NCBI GenBank assembly: GCA_905221615.1
Contig: CAJNDT010005915.1
Span: 189,501 to 253,500 of the forward strand
Length of the DNA: 64,000 nucleotides
Direction of reading: 5' to 3'
Source of the DNA: Symbiodinium sp. CCMP2592
Lineage: Eukaryota > Sar > Dinophyceae > Suessiales > Symbiodiniaceae
Both the position numbers and the translations under genes were made by a program. Shown in pieces: positions 52,982 to 63,240 of this stretch. Position 1 is the first letter of the stretch. The number at the start of each line of letters is the position of its first letter. Under the pieces are notes generated by a model. The model saw only the letters and a program-made list of their open reading frames with translations, had not been told where the DNA came from and made no database searches.

Positions 52982-53284
52982 CTGCCGCGTCTTGTGCAGT
53001 TCGGTAGCAGCTTAATTTGCTTTTGCAGGCTCATTTCTTTTGCATTTCTCCACCCTGACGGGTTGGACGTGTAAGAGTAGTTTATCTGCCCCATGTCCAC
53101 CATTTCGCCTCCCTGACGGGACGGCCTATGTAAAGGGCCGAACCAATGGGACTTTCTATGTCAGGAGTGTTGAGATCATTACCAAGAGCTTCTTTACGCC
53201 TGAGGTGTAAAACAGTCAACGTTTCGCATTTGCAACGTGTTGGTAGCATACTGTACTTCTACTTCCGCCTCTCTTCGCTGCCCT
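52982..53284 (+). other. Retroelement 3' untranslated region
   Basis: About 300 bp without coding potential. It contains two similar CCCTGACGGG(A/T) boxes near 53056 and 53112. Confidence 0.6.
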
Positions 53285-53299
53285 AAGAGGCGCGGGGGG
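53285..53299 (+). other. Polypurine tract
   Basis: AAGAGGCGCGGGGGG directly abuts the 3' LTR, as expected for the plus-strand primer. Two C residues interrupt the purines. Confidence 0.65.
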
Positions 53300-53398
53300 T
53301 GTTTTGTATGTATTTGTACGTATGTCTACGGACATACTGTTGCATTGGCTCAGGACAAAAAGGTGTGCGCAGTTTTGTGCTGTCGGGCATTAACTATA
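53300..53398 (+). repeat. 3' LTR (99 bp)
   Basis: Partner of 39105-39203, with four substitutions and no gaps. Confidence 0.9.
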
Positions 53399-53403
53399 CC
53401 TTC
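53399..53403 (+). repeat. Target-site duplication, right (CCTTC)
   Basis: Identical to 39100-39104. Confidence 0.85.
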
Positions 53404-53424
53404 GCACCCATCTCTTGGATGAAA

Positions 53425-53525
53425 GGAATTCCATAAATTCCCTAAATTCCCTCATCCCTAATCCACCGAAAAGAATTTAGGGAATTCCATAAATTCCTGA
53501 AACCTTAACCCCATGTAGGGAATTG
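53425..53525. repeat. CCCTAAATT-type repeats at the right flank of the retroelement
   Basis: AATTCCCTAAATTCCCTCATCCCTAATCC and a reversed GAATTTAGGG, then ACCCCATGTAGGGAATT as in the 36.7-37.4 kb array. This shows the element split a pre-existing array. Confidence 0.75.
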
Positions 53526-53665
53526 AGCCGGCTTGAAATTCAAGCCGGTTTCACGCCGTTCAAGCCGGCCAGGTGTGGATGAGCCCGGCTTGAGATTGCT
53601 GAGTAGCGAGCAGATGGCTTCAAATGGCTAGTGAAGCTTCGATGCGGGACTGGGTGGCTTGAAAT

Positions 53666-54126
53666 GGCTTGAAACCGGCTTGAGTTTCAAGCCGGCCCAC
53701 CGAAGATTCAAGATACCCCAGAAGATTTTGACAGGAATCTTCAATCTTGGATGGGCCGGCTTGAAATTCAAGCCGGTTTCAAGCCATTTCAAGCCGCGCA
53801 GTTCCAAACCCACCCGGCTTGAAATGGTTTGAAACCGGCTTGAATTTCAAGCCGGCCCATCGAGGATTGAAGATTTCCGTAAAAACTTTCTGGGGCATCT
53901 TGAATCTTGCATCTTCAACCCTCGATGGGCCGGCTTGAAATTCAAGCCGGTTTCAAGCCATTTCAAGCCGGGTGGGTTTGGAACTGCGCGGCTTGAAATG
54001 GCTTGAAACCGGCTTGAATTTCAAGCTGGCCCATCCAAGAGTGAAGATTCCTGTCAAAACTTTCTGGGGCATCTTGAATCTTGAATCTTCGGTGGGCCGG
54101 CTTGAAACTCAAGCCGGTTTCAAGCC
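53666..54126. repeat. 461-bp near-perfect palindrome with nested palindromes
   Basis: Left arm from GGCTTGAAACCGGCTTGAG at 53666; right arm ends at 54126 with its reverse complement; centre near 53896. The arms contain several copies of GCCGGCTTGAAATTCAAGCC, itself palindromic, alternating with a GAAGATTCAAGAT stretch. More half-copies lie at 53527-53650. No coding role. Confidence 0.85.
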
Positions 54127-54129
54127 GTC

Positions 54130-54580
54130 TCCAGGACCTTGAGACAGACAGGGCACGGAATCAAAAAACAAAAGTTTGGGCAACAGCAAAAGAGATTACT
54201 TCGTCTGCGATCGGCAGGGGCAGGACACACCAGACTCAGACACACAGGACTCAGAGCCCAAACAGGCGGATAACTCGGGGGGGTACCATATATATGTATC
54301 TCTCTCGATCTCTTTCTTTCAGTATATCTACACAATACAAATACAGACACGTGTCACTTGTCTCGGACTTCGCTCACTCATGCTGCGGAATGGTGCTCTT
54401 CTCTGGGAACATGATGAGAGTCATTCGGCTACAGCTGGAGGGCAGGCTCAGGTCGTGAACGTGTCTGTCACAAGAAGAAAAGGAGAATGGCATAGCAGTA
54501 CCTTTTCTGCAATTCGACTGGTACTTCCATCATCTCGCGCCGAAGCTCTGTGACAGTTCCTCAGCGATCGCACGGCCGAA
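54130..54580. other. Spacer with a short (AT)n/poly-G junction
   Basis: A GGGGGGGTACCATATATATG junction near 54278-54297 resembles those at 34.7 and 37.4 kb. Otherwise nothing was recognised. Confidence 0.4.
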
Positions 54581-54589
54581 GTTCCCGGC

Positions 54590-55164
54590 ATGGCTGCGGA
54601 TATGTTGATGCTCTCTTATGAGAATGTCGAAGGGCATTCTGCATTCTGCACGCAGGATCTGTCATTTGGACTGCACCCGCGCTTATCTGCAGACTCAGAA
54701 TGTCGCATCCTTCGAGGAAGCTTCAGTGATCTGCCCATGTGCATCGTTCAGGTGCGGCTGCTTAAGGTGTGTGCATTGATTTTGACATTTCAGGATGGAG
54801 CGACACGATTGATCGACTGCCCCTGTGGCAAGGCATGCCACGGGTGGCGGTTCCCGGTTGTCACGTCGAAATGCCTGTCCTCATGGCTCGATGCAAAGCA
54901 TGCCAGGGTGTCTATGCTCCTCGCTGCACCGTGTGTGGATGCAGCTTGCTGCCACCAACTCCAGTGATGCAGACACTTGGCATTACGGCCGTTACGGCTC
55001 TCCAACGGCGCACTCCACAAGATGCTACTTGCGTTGACGTCAGGACCTGCGCAGCACCATGTGGGCGAGCCTTGGCGCACAGGGCATGCATGGATGCTGC
55101 TGGGGCCTCAGGGAAGCTGAGCCATAGCGCAAAGCCCGCGAAGCCAAGATGGCATCAGACCTGA
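54590..55164 (+). CDS. Candidate two-exon gene with a Cys-rich zinc-ribbon-like segment
   Basis: ATG at 54590 opens MAADMLMLSYENVEGHSAFC up to CIVQ and a GT (54752). A TTTTGACATTTCAG acceptor-like site ends near 54793. Beyond it two frames are open. One reads CKACQGVYAPRCTVCGCSLL, a CxxC-x7-CxxC zinc-ribbon pattern, and runs to 55164. The other, in phase with the first exon, reads LIDCPCGKACHGWRF to a stop at 54965. Which is used is unclear. Confidence 0.35.
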
Positions 55165-55825
55165 GCAAAGCTGCGCTAGATTGCCGCTAGATTCCCAGCT
55201 GGGGCCAGAGCAACTGTTTCGAAGGTTTCGGGCACAGGGAGCTAGACTCAGAGGAAGGGCTTCAGACATCAACTGCATGCGGCTACATGTCCAAGCTGCA
55301 ACTCGAAAACGATCTTCCAGACGATGCGCGTTGATACCTCCTTCGAGGAAACCATTGTGAGGGGCCCAAGAAAGATTATCACAATGTGCGAAGACTTCTG
55401 ACTTCCGTGAGCCGACCAAAGCCAAGGATCTTTCGCTGCATTGTTTGGGGCATTGCCAAGTGTTCCAGGGAGGAGGAATTGAAGTGGAAGCGTTTCTCAA
55501 CCCTGGGCGTGTCATAGGAAGAACATGCAAAACCAAAGTGATACTTGTGAGTTGTTTGATTCGTTTTCGTGTTTTCTGACTGAAGTGCTGGCATTGCGGC
55601 ATTACGCGACCCTCAGGTCGAATTCCTAGCCTGAAGATCCTCAAGATCTGTTGAACGTGAGCAGAGCCGAGGTCCAAAAATTTGGTGCTCGAAGAGATTG
55701 CCAACTCTGCAGGAGAGGGGAATACGGTGGGGCTCCCCCCATGAGCTCGGTTCGTCTTGAATCGCCCGTGATAGGAGGCCATGGATGTTCTGACTCCAAC
55801 CTGCATGGCCGCTGATTGTACATAT
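55165..55825. other. No confident gene
   Basis: A 232-codon minus-strand frame (55108-55806) is the only long one. Its composition is not clearly protein-like and it has no motif. Confidence 0.3.
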
Positions 55826-56042
55826 GCAGGCTTCTGCCAGTCAACCAGACATAATTTATGTTTCCGCTACTGGCCGCGCACAGCCTGTAGCTCGGATGTT
55901 GATCAGATCGAAACCTCTGGTCATTGTCCCTGGAAAAGCTGTGCAGCAACAACATGTAGCCGGACAGCCAAAATTCATCTTTGCGACTCTTATCTGCAAC
56001 GTGCTACATGGGGCCTCGCCAGACGGACAAATCCTGTGCTAG
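55826..56042 (+). CDS. Exon-like segment, unassigned
   Basis: After ACATATGCAG the frame reads ASASQPDIIYVSATGRAQPV then KPLVIVPGKAVQQQHVAGQP to a TAG. Strong coding composition over 71 codons. An ATG overlaps the acceptor-like site, so it could also be a small intact ORF. The family is unknown. Confidence 0.4.
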
Positions 56043-56049
56043 AATGCAT

Positions 56050-57340
56050 TGGGCACGGAAGAGCAGCTTGTTTTGCGCGGTTCTGTTTCAGAGGCACATT
56101 CCGGTGGCATTCTCAAGGCATGAGCATAGGGTACAGATGACAGCAGATCTCAACAGATTTTGCCGATCATTGTGCCACTCGCAGCCAGCTCAATAAAACC
56201 CATAACCAACTCAAAGTTTAGATCTTTTGCCAAAGCAAATTGCCTCTTTGTCAGCCAAATCGGCCAGTTGTCAGGCCCGAAGTCCAGGCCTTAGCAGCCT
56301 TGGCATGGAGGTGACAGGCCGCTTTGAGGTGAGTTTGACATAGTTTGACCCTTCTTACACCGGTGAAACTGGAACGACTTCTTTCAGGGCTCTCTGACGT
56401 CCGAATGTCATGGCTGAGCAGGTGGCATGTCACAGAAATGACCGCCACAACATTTGAAACACAACCTCCTACAGCGCACGACAGCGCAGCATAGGCAGAG
56501 GCTGTAACGGTAACGCCGCCACTGGAGAAGGCAAGGACTCAAGGCCCGACTAGAGTCGACGGCACGGGAGTCTTGCGCCCCACCCCTGACAAGCCTGGCT
56601 CACGCATGCCCCGTGCACTAGCTGAGTGCTCGCACCCGTCAATGGCAACAAGACCCTGCAGCTCTCTGTCATTCCCGCTGCGCGGTGGCTGCCCTCGCTC
56701 GATCTTCTCTCCGGCGCGACTCATGGCACGCCAACTGGAACGACTGCTGCATGCAGTAGCACAATATACACTGCAAGGCACAGGCCGAGGTCTGCATCCT
56801 TCTTGCAGTTCGAGCGCACGCGCAACGGCCAAACAGCATGCCACGAGACACCTTGAGCGTTGCAACTCAAGTCTCGCTACATGTCGGTTGCAGCCTTGGC
56901 AAGCACGGCACTGGCGACAACCGACAACTCTGTTGGCTGCTAGGGGGGCTGCGGGTGAAAGCCTAATAGATGAAGAGGAACTGCCCTGAAGCAAAGGTCA
57001 CCCCGGACAACCCGCGGTGTACTTGAGAAATATCTCGGCAGCTTGAAAGTAGTGTGTGTGGCCATCGCTTTCAGTTCCACTCAGCTGGTGAAGCCTTGCA
57101 TGCGTCTTACTGCGTGCATGTACCAGATGTTTGCCCAAATGTGTGCAAAAGTTCTGAGGTGCCTGTCATGGCGCCACCAGAGACTGACAAGGAACACCAG
57201 GGACATCAGGGCAAGATACAGCACGTTGTGACTTGCATCTGACTTCGCTAGCCCGATCGGTGCACGGACTGAAGTAGCCCTTTCGTCATGCTATGTCTAC
57301 ATCTACATGACCTTATACTGTGAGCATATGAGATTGCTGC
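56050..57340. other. Unassigned
   Basis: Overlapping frames of 138 (+) and 151 (-) codons at 56540-56994 are Arg/Cys/Ser-rich with no motif. Nothing else was seen. Confidence 0.3.
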
Positions 57341-57352
57341 TGTAAAGGCTGC

Positions 57353-57619
57353 ATGTTTGGGACCGCGAAGGCAACACAAGTGCTAACGAGGGTCCTTTGG
57401 CGCCAGGCTACAGAGAAAGAGCTTCAAAGGATACGCCGGTTGCCGGAGAATCGGGTGCGGCCGAAGTCTGGAGCAGTGTCTGCAATCTGTAGTCATGATG
57501 CAATCTGGCAAGGGGAGATGCCCGCACATCAAATTGCAGAGGCTGTTCTTGCAAAGTGTCAGATTTGCCTTGGCGCAGGTGTGCCCAAACTGTTTGAAAG
57601 AGGAAAGCCTGGGATTTAG
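57353..57619 (+). CDS. Small open frame, 88 aa, unassigned
   Basis: ATG-initiated frame (MFGTAKATQVLTRVLWRQAT, then PAHQIAEAVLAKCQICLGAG) with coding-like codon use and a TAG stop. The antisense frames are also open. It may be a small gene or an exon. Confidence 0.35.
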   Translation: MFGTAKATQVLTRVLWRQATEKELQRIRRLPENRVRPKSGAVSAICSHDAIWQGEMPAHQIAEAVLAKCQICLGAGVPKLFERGKPGI

Positions 57620-57778
57620 TGCAGTTTGCACAACGTTCAAGACGCCAGAGGCCTAAGCAGAGCCCGTAATATTGTAACAAGCCCAGTCAGCTGAGTTCGT
57701 AAGCATCCTCTGAGGTTCATCTGCCATGACTGCAAATCTGCTCATCAGAGTTTCTCACATCGCTGCAAGAGCATCCAG

Positions 57779-58704
57779 ATGAGTGTGTGGACATTGGAGG
57801 AGGTTAAGGCTCGAAGTGTAAGCAGTGAACAAGTGATTTGTGCTGACTTCGACAACAGCCCTTGATTTTGCATGTCGAAGCATCGCGGCAGGCTCTCGAC
57901 GACTGCAACGGTGGCGGAAATGCCGCGGCCGTGCGCAAGTATCTCGGGAAAGTGACACCAAAAGACCGCGCGAAGCAGGCAGATTGGTAAAGTGCCAGCC
58001 GATATGCACAAGACACAGGGGAGTTCGCAGTACCCTCTCTCTGCAGGGCAGTACCCTCGAGCTGTACAAACGATTCATTCAGCCCTTCTCTTAGCTGAAG
58101 CTGAAGTGCAGTTTCGTCCCGGTAGCAGACCTGCAAGAGCTGGAAGAAGATTGGATTGCCAACTACCATCCCATGCGAGTCGCATGGAAACCTGAGGCGA
58201 GCTTACGTTGACCAGCGATGGGCGGACGATGAGCCGGAAGCTTCTGTCCCGGAGGCGAACCAGACCCATCTTGCAGTGAGCGTTGGAGCACGGACGAAAT
58301 CGCAAAGTGACCTGTCCTAAGTCGCAGGCACCTCAAGTACTGCCGGCACCTTCGTCGCCAGAAACAACGCCAGCTTCCAAAACTGATGGCCGCGAAGTGC
58401 AAGGGCACCTGAGCTCAAAAATGCACGATCCAAGGGAGGAGTCCAAGTCCCGACCTAGGTGCGACCCTGGTTTTGCTTTTTGCGTGCTGCAATTGCTTCG
58501 CTTCTGGCTGTGCTCATTCATGCAGCATGCCTTAACACCTTCAGGAAGGGCCGTCATCGCACACGCCTCAGATTAATCCTTTCGATTGGTAGATGTTGAC
58601 TGCATTCAGTGTGTGCTTGAAGATATTGAAGATCCTGTTCGAATATCTGCAGTTTCACACCTTGCCTCAACCATGCTGCACTTCATGGAGCAGCGAATAG
58701 CTTG
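57779..58704 (+). CDS. Multi-exon gene, unknown, ending in HEAT-like helices
   Basis: Exon 57779-57832 (MSVWTLEEVKARSVSSEQ) joins 57892-57986 (ALDDCNGGGNAAAVRKYLGK) by a 59-bp GT-AG intron in phase 0. A GTAAAG donor and an acceptor near 58049 then join in phase to TLELYKRFIQPF. Further coding-like stretches: 58104-58200 (VADLQELEEDWIANYHPMRV), 58200-58319 in a +1 phase (VDQRWADDEPEASVPEANQT), 58330-58457 (SPETTPASKTDGREVQGHLS), and 58593-58704 (DCIQCVLEDIEDPVRISAVS then HLASTMLHFMEQRIA). The last has the look of a HEAT/ARM helix pair. The phase change near 58195 has no room for an intron. The protein family is not recognised. Confidence 0.5.
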
Positions 58705-58723
58705 ACTAAACAGCTCTCAAGGC

Positions 58724-59074
58724 ATGCAACGTACAGACTTGCCCTTCCCGCAAACCCTGATATCAATATCAGAACGCTACATAATGTGGCTACAGAGTCC
58801 GGATCGCGAGTTGGACTGCAAGAAACATATTGTCATTCATGAGACGCCCAAGTCTAAAGCCCGTGTCCACGCCAAAACCGGTTGGACAACTCTGCGGAAA
58901 GTCGCTTCTCGATGCTCAGAAGTGGTGGTCATCCATCCAGATTCCGTTAACCCGACGCCCGACCTCAAGCGCATTCTTCCGCGCAGCACTCTCGATCAAT
59001 CATCCCTTGCGCGTCTTCAAGACTCAGCTTCTATGCCCCCATGCCCCATCGACCATCAAAGCGGGGTAGGCTAA
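58724..59074 (+). CDS. Open frame, 116 aa, unassigned
   Basis: ATG-initiated frame with strongly coding-like codon use (SISERYIMWLQSPDRELDCK, TTLRKVASRCSEVVVIHPDS) to a TAA. It lies 20 bp after the previous gene's last segment. It may be its downstream exon or a separate small gene. No domain is recognised. Confidence 0.45.
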   Translation: MQRTDLPFPQTLISISERYIMWLQSPDRELDCKKHIVIHETPKSKARVHAKTGWTTLRKVASRCSEVVVIHPDSVNPTPDLKRILPRSTLDQSSLARLQDSASMPPCPIDHQSGVG

Positions 59075-59848
59075 TTAATTTCTATCAGTTGACTGAGCCC
59101 AAGTCCTCGTTCTGAGGCAAAAGGAGAGAAAAGGCTGCCAACCTGCAGCTTGAAGCTTATTTCTGGTGAGGCCAAGAAGGTGGCCCTCTTTAAGTCTTTT
59201 CTCCTTGTCTTGAGGTCGGACTCGGCGCAGGCACTGCGACCACTTCGCCAATGGTTGCGATGTGAAGCTGAGTCGGAGTGCCCTGCTTGCAGGACGTGAA
59301 TATAAGCAGCCTTGCGATCGCAGGTGGCTCCAGATGGTCTGTGGCAGCATGATGTGCCCGGCAACGTGCTGAGCATGCGAGATGTTCGTGCCTGGAAGTA
59401 GCAACAAAGTCGTCGAAGCAGGGGCTTCCAGAAGAGGCATTAAACAGAGTCGACATCCGCACTGTGCAGTAACAGTCTCTTGGCTTTCCTCTCTCCAACA
59501 AACTGCTCCTAATTAGATTCTTCTCACAACTGAATTGCTCTCATCTGGAGTTTCGAGGCCACTTTGTAATCGGTCTGGAGATAATCGTACTCGGCCACGA
59601 GTTCAAGCTGCAGAGCAACGTCCCAGCCGAAACAGTGCATGCCACATCGGCCAGAATAGACCTGGCAGAGACAATTTCAGCACAGGTGTCCAAGACTCCG
59701 AACAGCTACTAAGTGACTACTACTGCACCGGTCCTGCGGAAGTGTTCATGGATCGAATACTCACAACTCCTATGCAAGGTACACATCCGCCCCCGCAAAA
59801 CCAAAATACCATCAGGATAGTCGGCTACTTGGAAGGGTTTACGACTTC
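59075..59848. other. No gene seen
   Basis: Overlapping minus-strand frames at 59071-59501 and a plus frame at 59535-60017 lack motifs. The latter is overlapped by the methyltransferase gene. Confidence 0.35.
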
Positions 59849-61885
59849 ATGCCTCGCCTCTGGCTGTTTGCCCCACGGCGATGGGCGTGCTGTACGACAT
59901 TGGCCTTCAACTTGTGGCTGCAGGCGGACTCCGCGACTGAAGCATCTGTCAGGGATTTTGCACTGCCTGTGCTGGATGGATGGCATTCACAATATGGTCA
60001 GGACAAGACAATTTTGAGGTGGCTGTACAATGAAGAGGCCTCCGATGCTGCTTATGACCTGATGCATGGGCGAAAGCATCGACAGGGCGTATTTATCGAG
60101 CTCGGTGCCGGTGACGGCCTCGCCGGCAGCAACACTTTAGCTTTCGAGCAGAAGCTAAACTGGACGGGGCTCTTGATTGAGCCAGTGCAGCACTTTTATG
60201 AGAAGCTCCGGGTCAATCGCCCAGCAGCAACCTGTGTGCATGCTTGCGTTGCGGGGGCGACAGGTCCAAAAACGCTTGCAGAGAGCGGGTTCAACAGTGG
60301 TACAACCGGCCGCCTTGTTACATCGAGCGATCTGGAAAAGCTTGTGGACATGACATGCCAAACGTTGGGCGACCTGATCGACAAGCACCTTGGTGAGATG
60401 GGGCGCCATATAGACTACCTTTCGCTTGACACTGAAGGTACTGAATTGGAAATCCTCGCGACGTTCGACTTTAACAGATACCAGGTGGACGTAATGAGCA
60501 TTGAAGTCGACGATGCTCTTCCAGAAGAGATGTACGCTCGCTTAACTCGCTTGCTCGACCGGAGGGGCTTCCGTTTCCTGGAGCGGTTGCTGGTGGATGA
60601 AATTTGGATTCGGAAAACTGGACTGGAGCCAGACCCGACGTGCCTCTACCCATCCCTGCAGTTAGGTCCGAATGTCGCAGACTTTTCTTGGGCTAGCCTG
60701 CGGAAGGCCTTGACGTCGTTGCGAGGTGTGTTGCTTAAACGACCATTCGATACCTTGGATGTGAATGTTCTAGCTGGCAAGGAGGCCTTGGCTTTGAATC
60801 ATTTCCTCTACAAGTGGATGGAGGAAGATTTGCAGGATTGGGAAAGGACGTGTCCAGCAGGAATGTTGACTCTGGGTCTCGCCTTCGTGCTTCTGCACAA
60901 CCGCTTCGGTGACACCACCCCCGACAAATGGAGTTTGGCCAAGGAGCTTCGCCAGCAGTCGGTGTTCCACCACACGGAGCGGATCCTTAGACTACAACAT
61001 GTCTCGGACTATGTAGGTCAAATCCGGGAGTCGGAGCTGTCAGCGACCCCCTTCAGTTTCCGTTTCCCCTTAGGCAAGGCATGGCACTCGACCAGTTTTC
61101 AGCAACTTCTGGAGGCAAGATGGCCGATTTTCGGTCTGCTGGATGTCGTGGCGAAGCGCATGGGGAAGTCTGGGCACTTGATGGAGAAAACCGAATACCG
61201 AGGAATCGAGGAGCACAGGCCAGTCCCTTTGCCTGCGATGCGCTGCCAGCTCGAGGTTGCTCCACAAGACGACCTAGTCCGAGTGGCGCACAAAACGCCA
61301 CTCATCCGCAGGGGCAAGCACCGATCCACGCAAAGCTTGCTCCTGGATGCCGATGGATGTAGTCTTCTTGGAATTGCTGCAGCGAACTTTCACCAAGCCC
61401 GAAATGAAATCCACAGGCTGGTTCAGAATGAGGCTTCCAGGTTCATGACCTTTGACATCTTGCACAACTGGACAGCAACCTGTTCGGATCAGAGGTCTCC
61501 TGAACTGTGCGCTGCAGACTCGAACGAAAAGTGTGCGGCTTTGCAGGATGATCACAGACGCGTCTCAAAGGCCTGCTTGCGTGTTCACCGGTCGAAACGT
61601 TCGACCCTGCGACTTCGACGTAGGATTCGTCTTCGAAAGACACGTGCAGGATTTTGGATAGAGGAAGGGGAGAGGCTTTTTCGAGAGTTTATTGCAAGGT
61701 ACGACCTGCAAGCGGCGATGTGGGCAGCAGGTCAATTCGAGCTTGCACCTCACACAGACCGCCGTGTGACATTTGGTACGTGGCCAGCGACGGAGGAGGT
61801 GAAGCATCGAGCGACGATGTTCGGGATATTGAATTCCCTTCAACAGGACTTGTTCTTTCCAGATGATCTGCTGCCGCCCCTATGA
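59849..61885 (+). CDS. FkbM-family methyltransferase, intronless, long C-terminal extension
   Basis: 678 codons from ATG. SAM-dependent O-methyltransferase of the FkbM type (Methyltransf_21). HSQYGQDKTILRWLY precedes motif I, VFIELGAGDGLAGSN (81-95), then WTGLLIEPVQHFYEKL (105-120) and HIDYLSLDTEGTELEIL (187-203), ending VDEIWIRK at 256. The N-terminal 30 residues (LWLFAPRRWACCTTLAFNLW) could be a signal anchor. Residues 260-678 are not recognised. Residues 570-610 are unusually Arg-rich (RSKRSTLRLRRRIRLRKTRA), and another phase of the same bases looks more protein-like, so a compensated frameshift is possible there. Such proteins often act on glycans, but the substrate is unknown. No introns are seen. 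Confidence 0.85.
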   Translation: MPRLWLFAPRRWACCTTLAFNLWLQADSATEASVRDFALPVLDGWHSQYGQDKTILRWLYNEEASDAAYDLMHGRKHRQGVFIELGAGDGLAGSNTLAFEQKLNWTGLLIEPVQHFYEKLRVNRPAATCVHACVAGATGPKTLAESGFNSGTTGRLVTSSDLEKLVDMTCQTLGDLIDKHLGEMGRHIDYLSLDTEGTELEILATFDFNRYQVDVMSIEVDDALPEEMYARLTRLLDRRGFRFLERLLVDEIWIRKTGLEPDPTCLYPSLQLGPNVADFSWASLRKALTSLRGVLLKRPFDTLDVNVLAGKEALALNHFLYKWMEEDLQDWERTCPAGMLTLGLAFVLLHNRFGDTTPDKWSLAKELRQQSVFHHTERILRLQHVSDYVGQIRESELSATPFSFRFPLGKAWHSTSFQQLLEARWPIFGLLDVVAKRMGKSGHLMEKTEYRGIEEHRPVPLPAMRCQLEVAPQDDLVRVAHKTPLIRRGKHRSTQSLLLDADGCSLLGIAAANFHQARNEIHRLVQNEASRFMTFDILHNWTATCSDQRSPELCAADSNEKCAALQDDHRRVSKACLRVHRSKRSTLRLRRRIRLRKTRAGFWIEEGERLFREFIARYDLQAAMWAAGQFELAPHTDRRVTFGTWPATEEVKHRATMFGILNSLQQDLFFPDDLLPPL

Positions 61886-62990
61886 CTGAGAAAAATATCG
61901 AACCAGCTTTGCTCCTCAGCGATTGCAGGTCTGAGGGTGTGGTTTTCGGACTCCAACGCGGTGGTGCTGTCAGAGCTGTGTGGCTGCGGCCGTTTGGGTG
62001 GGAGGGGTGGGAGGGGGGCAGCAAGCAAGAACTTGGGTAACAGAAGCATGAGTCATCAAGAAAGGCCTTGGCTCGACCGTGAGCAGTTGTTCACGTGGGA
62101 GCTTGATGCAGCTGAAGAGTTCCAGCATACCTCGCAATCGAGCACAGCTCTAACACCGTGATACCTACCTGTCTGCAACTGTCCCGTCCAAGATCATTTT
62201 TTCTGCTGCTGAAGAACATACGAGTAACTAAAGTACTCTGGGACAGCCACTCCATTCTCATCTGAAGGTCTTCTGAAAGTTCTCACAGGAAGTCGTCGAA
62301 GCGTGCAGGGAGTGTGCGGTGTGCTGGCGCTGGTTGTTGGCAGATGTGGTTGCAGCCCTGCAGGTTGAGAGATGTTGCTCCCGTGTGCCTCGCCCAAGGT
62401 CAGTCTCCGAGCCCGCTAGGTCTTGAGCAGGTGCGGTTGTGACATTCTGACATGACGCTCTGTCGGCTGAGAGACTTTTGCGGGACTCCCGTGCTGACGC
62501 ATGTTGTTGGTGCCTGTTGTCAGGAAAGCCGTTATGGAGCTTACGGCAGGCAAGCTCGGGCGAAACCTTGAATCATTTGTTTAAGCTTTACAGACAGATC
62601 CCCAAAAAGCCTTCGCTGGCAGCAGTCAGGTTCTGCACAAAGATGCAACAAGAAGAGTTGTGACTATAGGGCATACGGAACGTCCTGGTCCTCACGCCAA
62701 CATCCTGCCGCTTACACATGGCTTGCGAATCTCAGGGTTGACTTGCATGCAGGAGAGAGGAACATGCTGCGCACGCAGTGCAATTTTTTCAAGGGCCAGG
62801 ACGGGTACAGTCAAGACAAGCAACAAATGGCAACACTATGGAGATGTGCATCAGCTGAGCTCGCCCTCTAGGCCTTCACGAACACTATGGCAGCAATCCC
62901 GAAGAGACACATCGAAAGTGCGGTGCCCAGTGCTTCCCGCGCACGTTCATGAAGCTCGTAGCAAGAGCCCTGACGTGATCGCACCGCCGC
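61886..62990. other. No confident gene
   Basis: A short plus-strand stretch at 62050-62160 (SHQERPWLDREQLFTWELDA) is coding-like. Nothing else was recognised. Confidence 0.3.
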
Positions 62991-62996
62991 AACGCA

Positions 62997-63240
62997 TCTC
63001 ACAACGTGGAGGTTGCTTGGAGCACTGCCACGTGTGGCTCCGCAGTCGCCTCCGCTCTCGACTGCCGGGCCTGGGGACCCGGCAGACGCAAGAAGAAAGG
63101 CCTAGGAATCGACTCCTTTCAAAGAACTGGCTCCGGCTCTTTGCCAGGTCGTCGACAGTGTGGTCAACACCCACTTCGAAGGTGCAGAGAAGTTGGTATT
63201 GTTGGTCAAAGCACTTGCTGACTTGTCTGGTTTCGGAGTC
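62997..63240 (+). CDS. Two adjacent exon-like segments, unassigned
   Basis: The first reads VEVAWSTATCGSAVASALDC then WGPGRRKKKGLGIDSF up to about 63145. The second, after CTTTGCCAG (ending 63147), reads VVDSVVNTHFEGAEKLVLLV then KALADLSGFGVYP and stays open to 63645. Both have coding-like codon use. The junction between them and the protein family are unresolved. Confidence 0.35.

Larger units (their letters stand above)
39105..53398 (+). mobile_element. Ty1/copia-order LTR retrotransposon, 14.3 kb, with accessory domains
   Basis: Bounded by 99-bp direct LTRs and a 5-bp target duplication. Internal order is gag, protease, integrase, reverse transcriptase, RNase H, which is the copia order. 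At 14,294 bp it is far longer than the usual 5-6 kb copia element, while its LTRs are very short. The extra length comes from an oxygenase-like domain before integrase, an insert within RNase H and about 5 kb of downstream frames with hydrolase-like and RNA-2'-phosphotransferase-like domains. The reading is interrupted by stops (39814, 46732) and several frameshifts, so this copy is probably not autonomous, unless some shifts are assembly indels or programmed. It was inserted into CCCTAA-type repeats. Confidence 0.9.

Noticed and set aside
55108-55806. 232-codon minus-strand gene
   Set aside because: No motif, unconvincing composition, and no splice or start context; kept only as a remark.
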